A stretch of 22,698 nucleotides of DNA from a virus. Positions 22,511-22,698 of the stretch are shown piece by piece (position 1 is the first letter of the stretch; every line of letters begins with the position of its first letter). The stretch lies in IMG/VR virus record IMGVR_UViG_3300044730_000936, positions 1 to 22,698 of that record. The stretch is one strand, 5' to 3'. The position numbers were made by a program, and so were the translations under genes. Below the pieces are notes generated by a model that saw only the letters and a program-made list of their open reading frames with translations, searched no databases and was not told the DNA's origin.

Positions 22511-22698
22511 TTAGTCGCCCTGTCTATCTTCCCAGTGATGACGAGAAAGCCCAAGTTCAAAAGCCAGTTGAGGGTATCTACCTATTCTGTCATGGCATTT
22601 TCTGCACACTGCCAAAAGGTTTGATTCATCAAGTATTGAGCCACCCTGCGACCTTCGCACAAGTTCATGGATGTCCTGAGAGGGGTTTTGCTGGTATG
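22511..22698 (-). CDS. HNH endonuclease, C-terminal part (runs off the window)
   Basis: An open frame enters from the right edge and stops at TAA 22513-22511. The 61 visible residues contain DIHELVRRSQGG, then DESNLLAVCRKCHDRIGRYP, which is the HNH layout (His, Asn, then CxxC-H with metal-binding residues), followed by LGLSRHHWEDRQGD. The N-terminal region, which may hold the first CxxC, is outside the window. HNH proteins of this size are common in phages, either free-standing or working with the terminase during packaging. It lies directly upstream of the resolvase with a 10-base gap. Whether it acts in packaging or recombination is unknown. Confidence 0.85.
   Translation of the reverse strand, partial: YQQNPSQDIHELVRRSQGGSILDESNLLAVCRKCHDRIGRYPQLAFELGLSRHHWEDRQGD

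Noticed and set aside
22501-22560. Longer N terminus for the resolvase starting at TTG 22560
   Set aside because: It would overlap the clear HNH coding frame by about 50 bases, and the resolvase family motif begins only at MGIDLS.

Overview
The window is a stretch of a contractile-tailed bacteriophage (myovirus-type) or closely related prophage genome. Every supportable gene is on the minus strand, genes are packed end to end, many neighbours overlap by 1-4 bases, and no tRNA, rRNA, CRISPR array or insertion sequence is visible. Read in the direction of transcription (from 22698 down to 1) it runs from nucleic-acid enzymes, through the neck and tail, to the baseplate, a holin and tail-fibre-like proteins. 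Terminase, portal, capsid protein, DNA polymerase and endolysin genes are not in the window. An r1t-like holin and overall family resemblance suggest a Gram-positive, perhaps actinobacterial, host, but this is an inference.

Region 1 (22698-19127) holds the C-terminal end of an HNH endonuclease, a RuvC-like Holliday-junction resolvase, a small helical protein, and a ParB-like / PAPS-reductase-like / ParB-like trio whose genes are joined by ATGA stop-start overlaps. The trio is the most interesting non-structural feature. It resembles IbrA/IbrB-type pairs, and in ingredients (PP-loop ATPase plus DGQHR/ParB-type fold) it loosely recalls DndC/DndB, but without the other Dnd partners.

Region 2 (19041-16503) has a tiny arginine-rich ORF, a head-tail connector, a gpS/gp10-like tail-completion protein, a probable neck or tail-terminator protein and a small protein before the sheath. 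Region 3 (16457-8939) is the tail shaft: sheath, tube, a tail-assembly chaperone with a second reading frame entered by a -1 shift (a conserved arrangement that ORF callers miss), and a 1579-residue tape measure protein carrying an M15-type peptidase domain near its C terminus.

Region 4 (8937-2681) is the baseplate: a large spoke/LysM-like protein with a polyglycine linker, a hub, a short OB-fold spike protein, a gp25-like wedge protein, a gp6/J-like protein and a gpI-like protein with a probable carbohydrate-binding N-terminal domain. Region 5 (2649-1) has a holin and four small to medium fibre or adsorption proteins, the last running off the left edge.

Two unrelated structural proteins (the connector and baseplate J) carry the same inserted beta-sandwich-like domain. 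Short hairpins lie in the gaps on both sides of the tail chaperone and after the holin.
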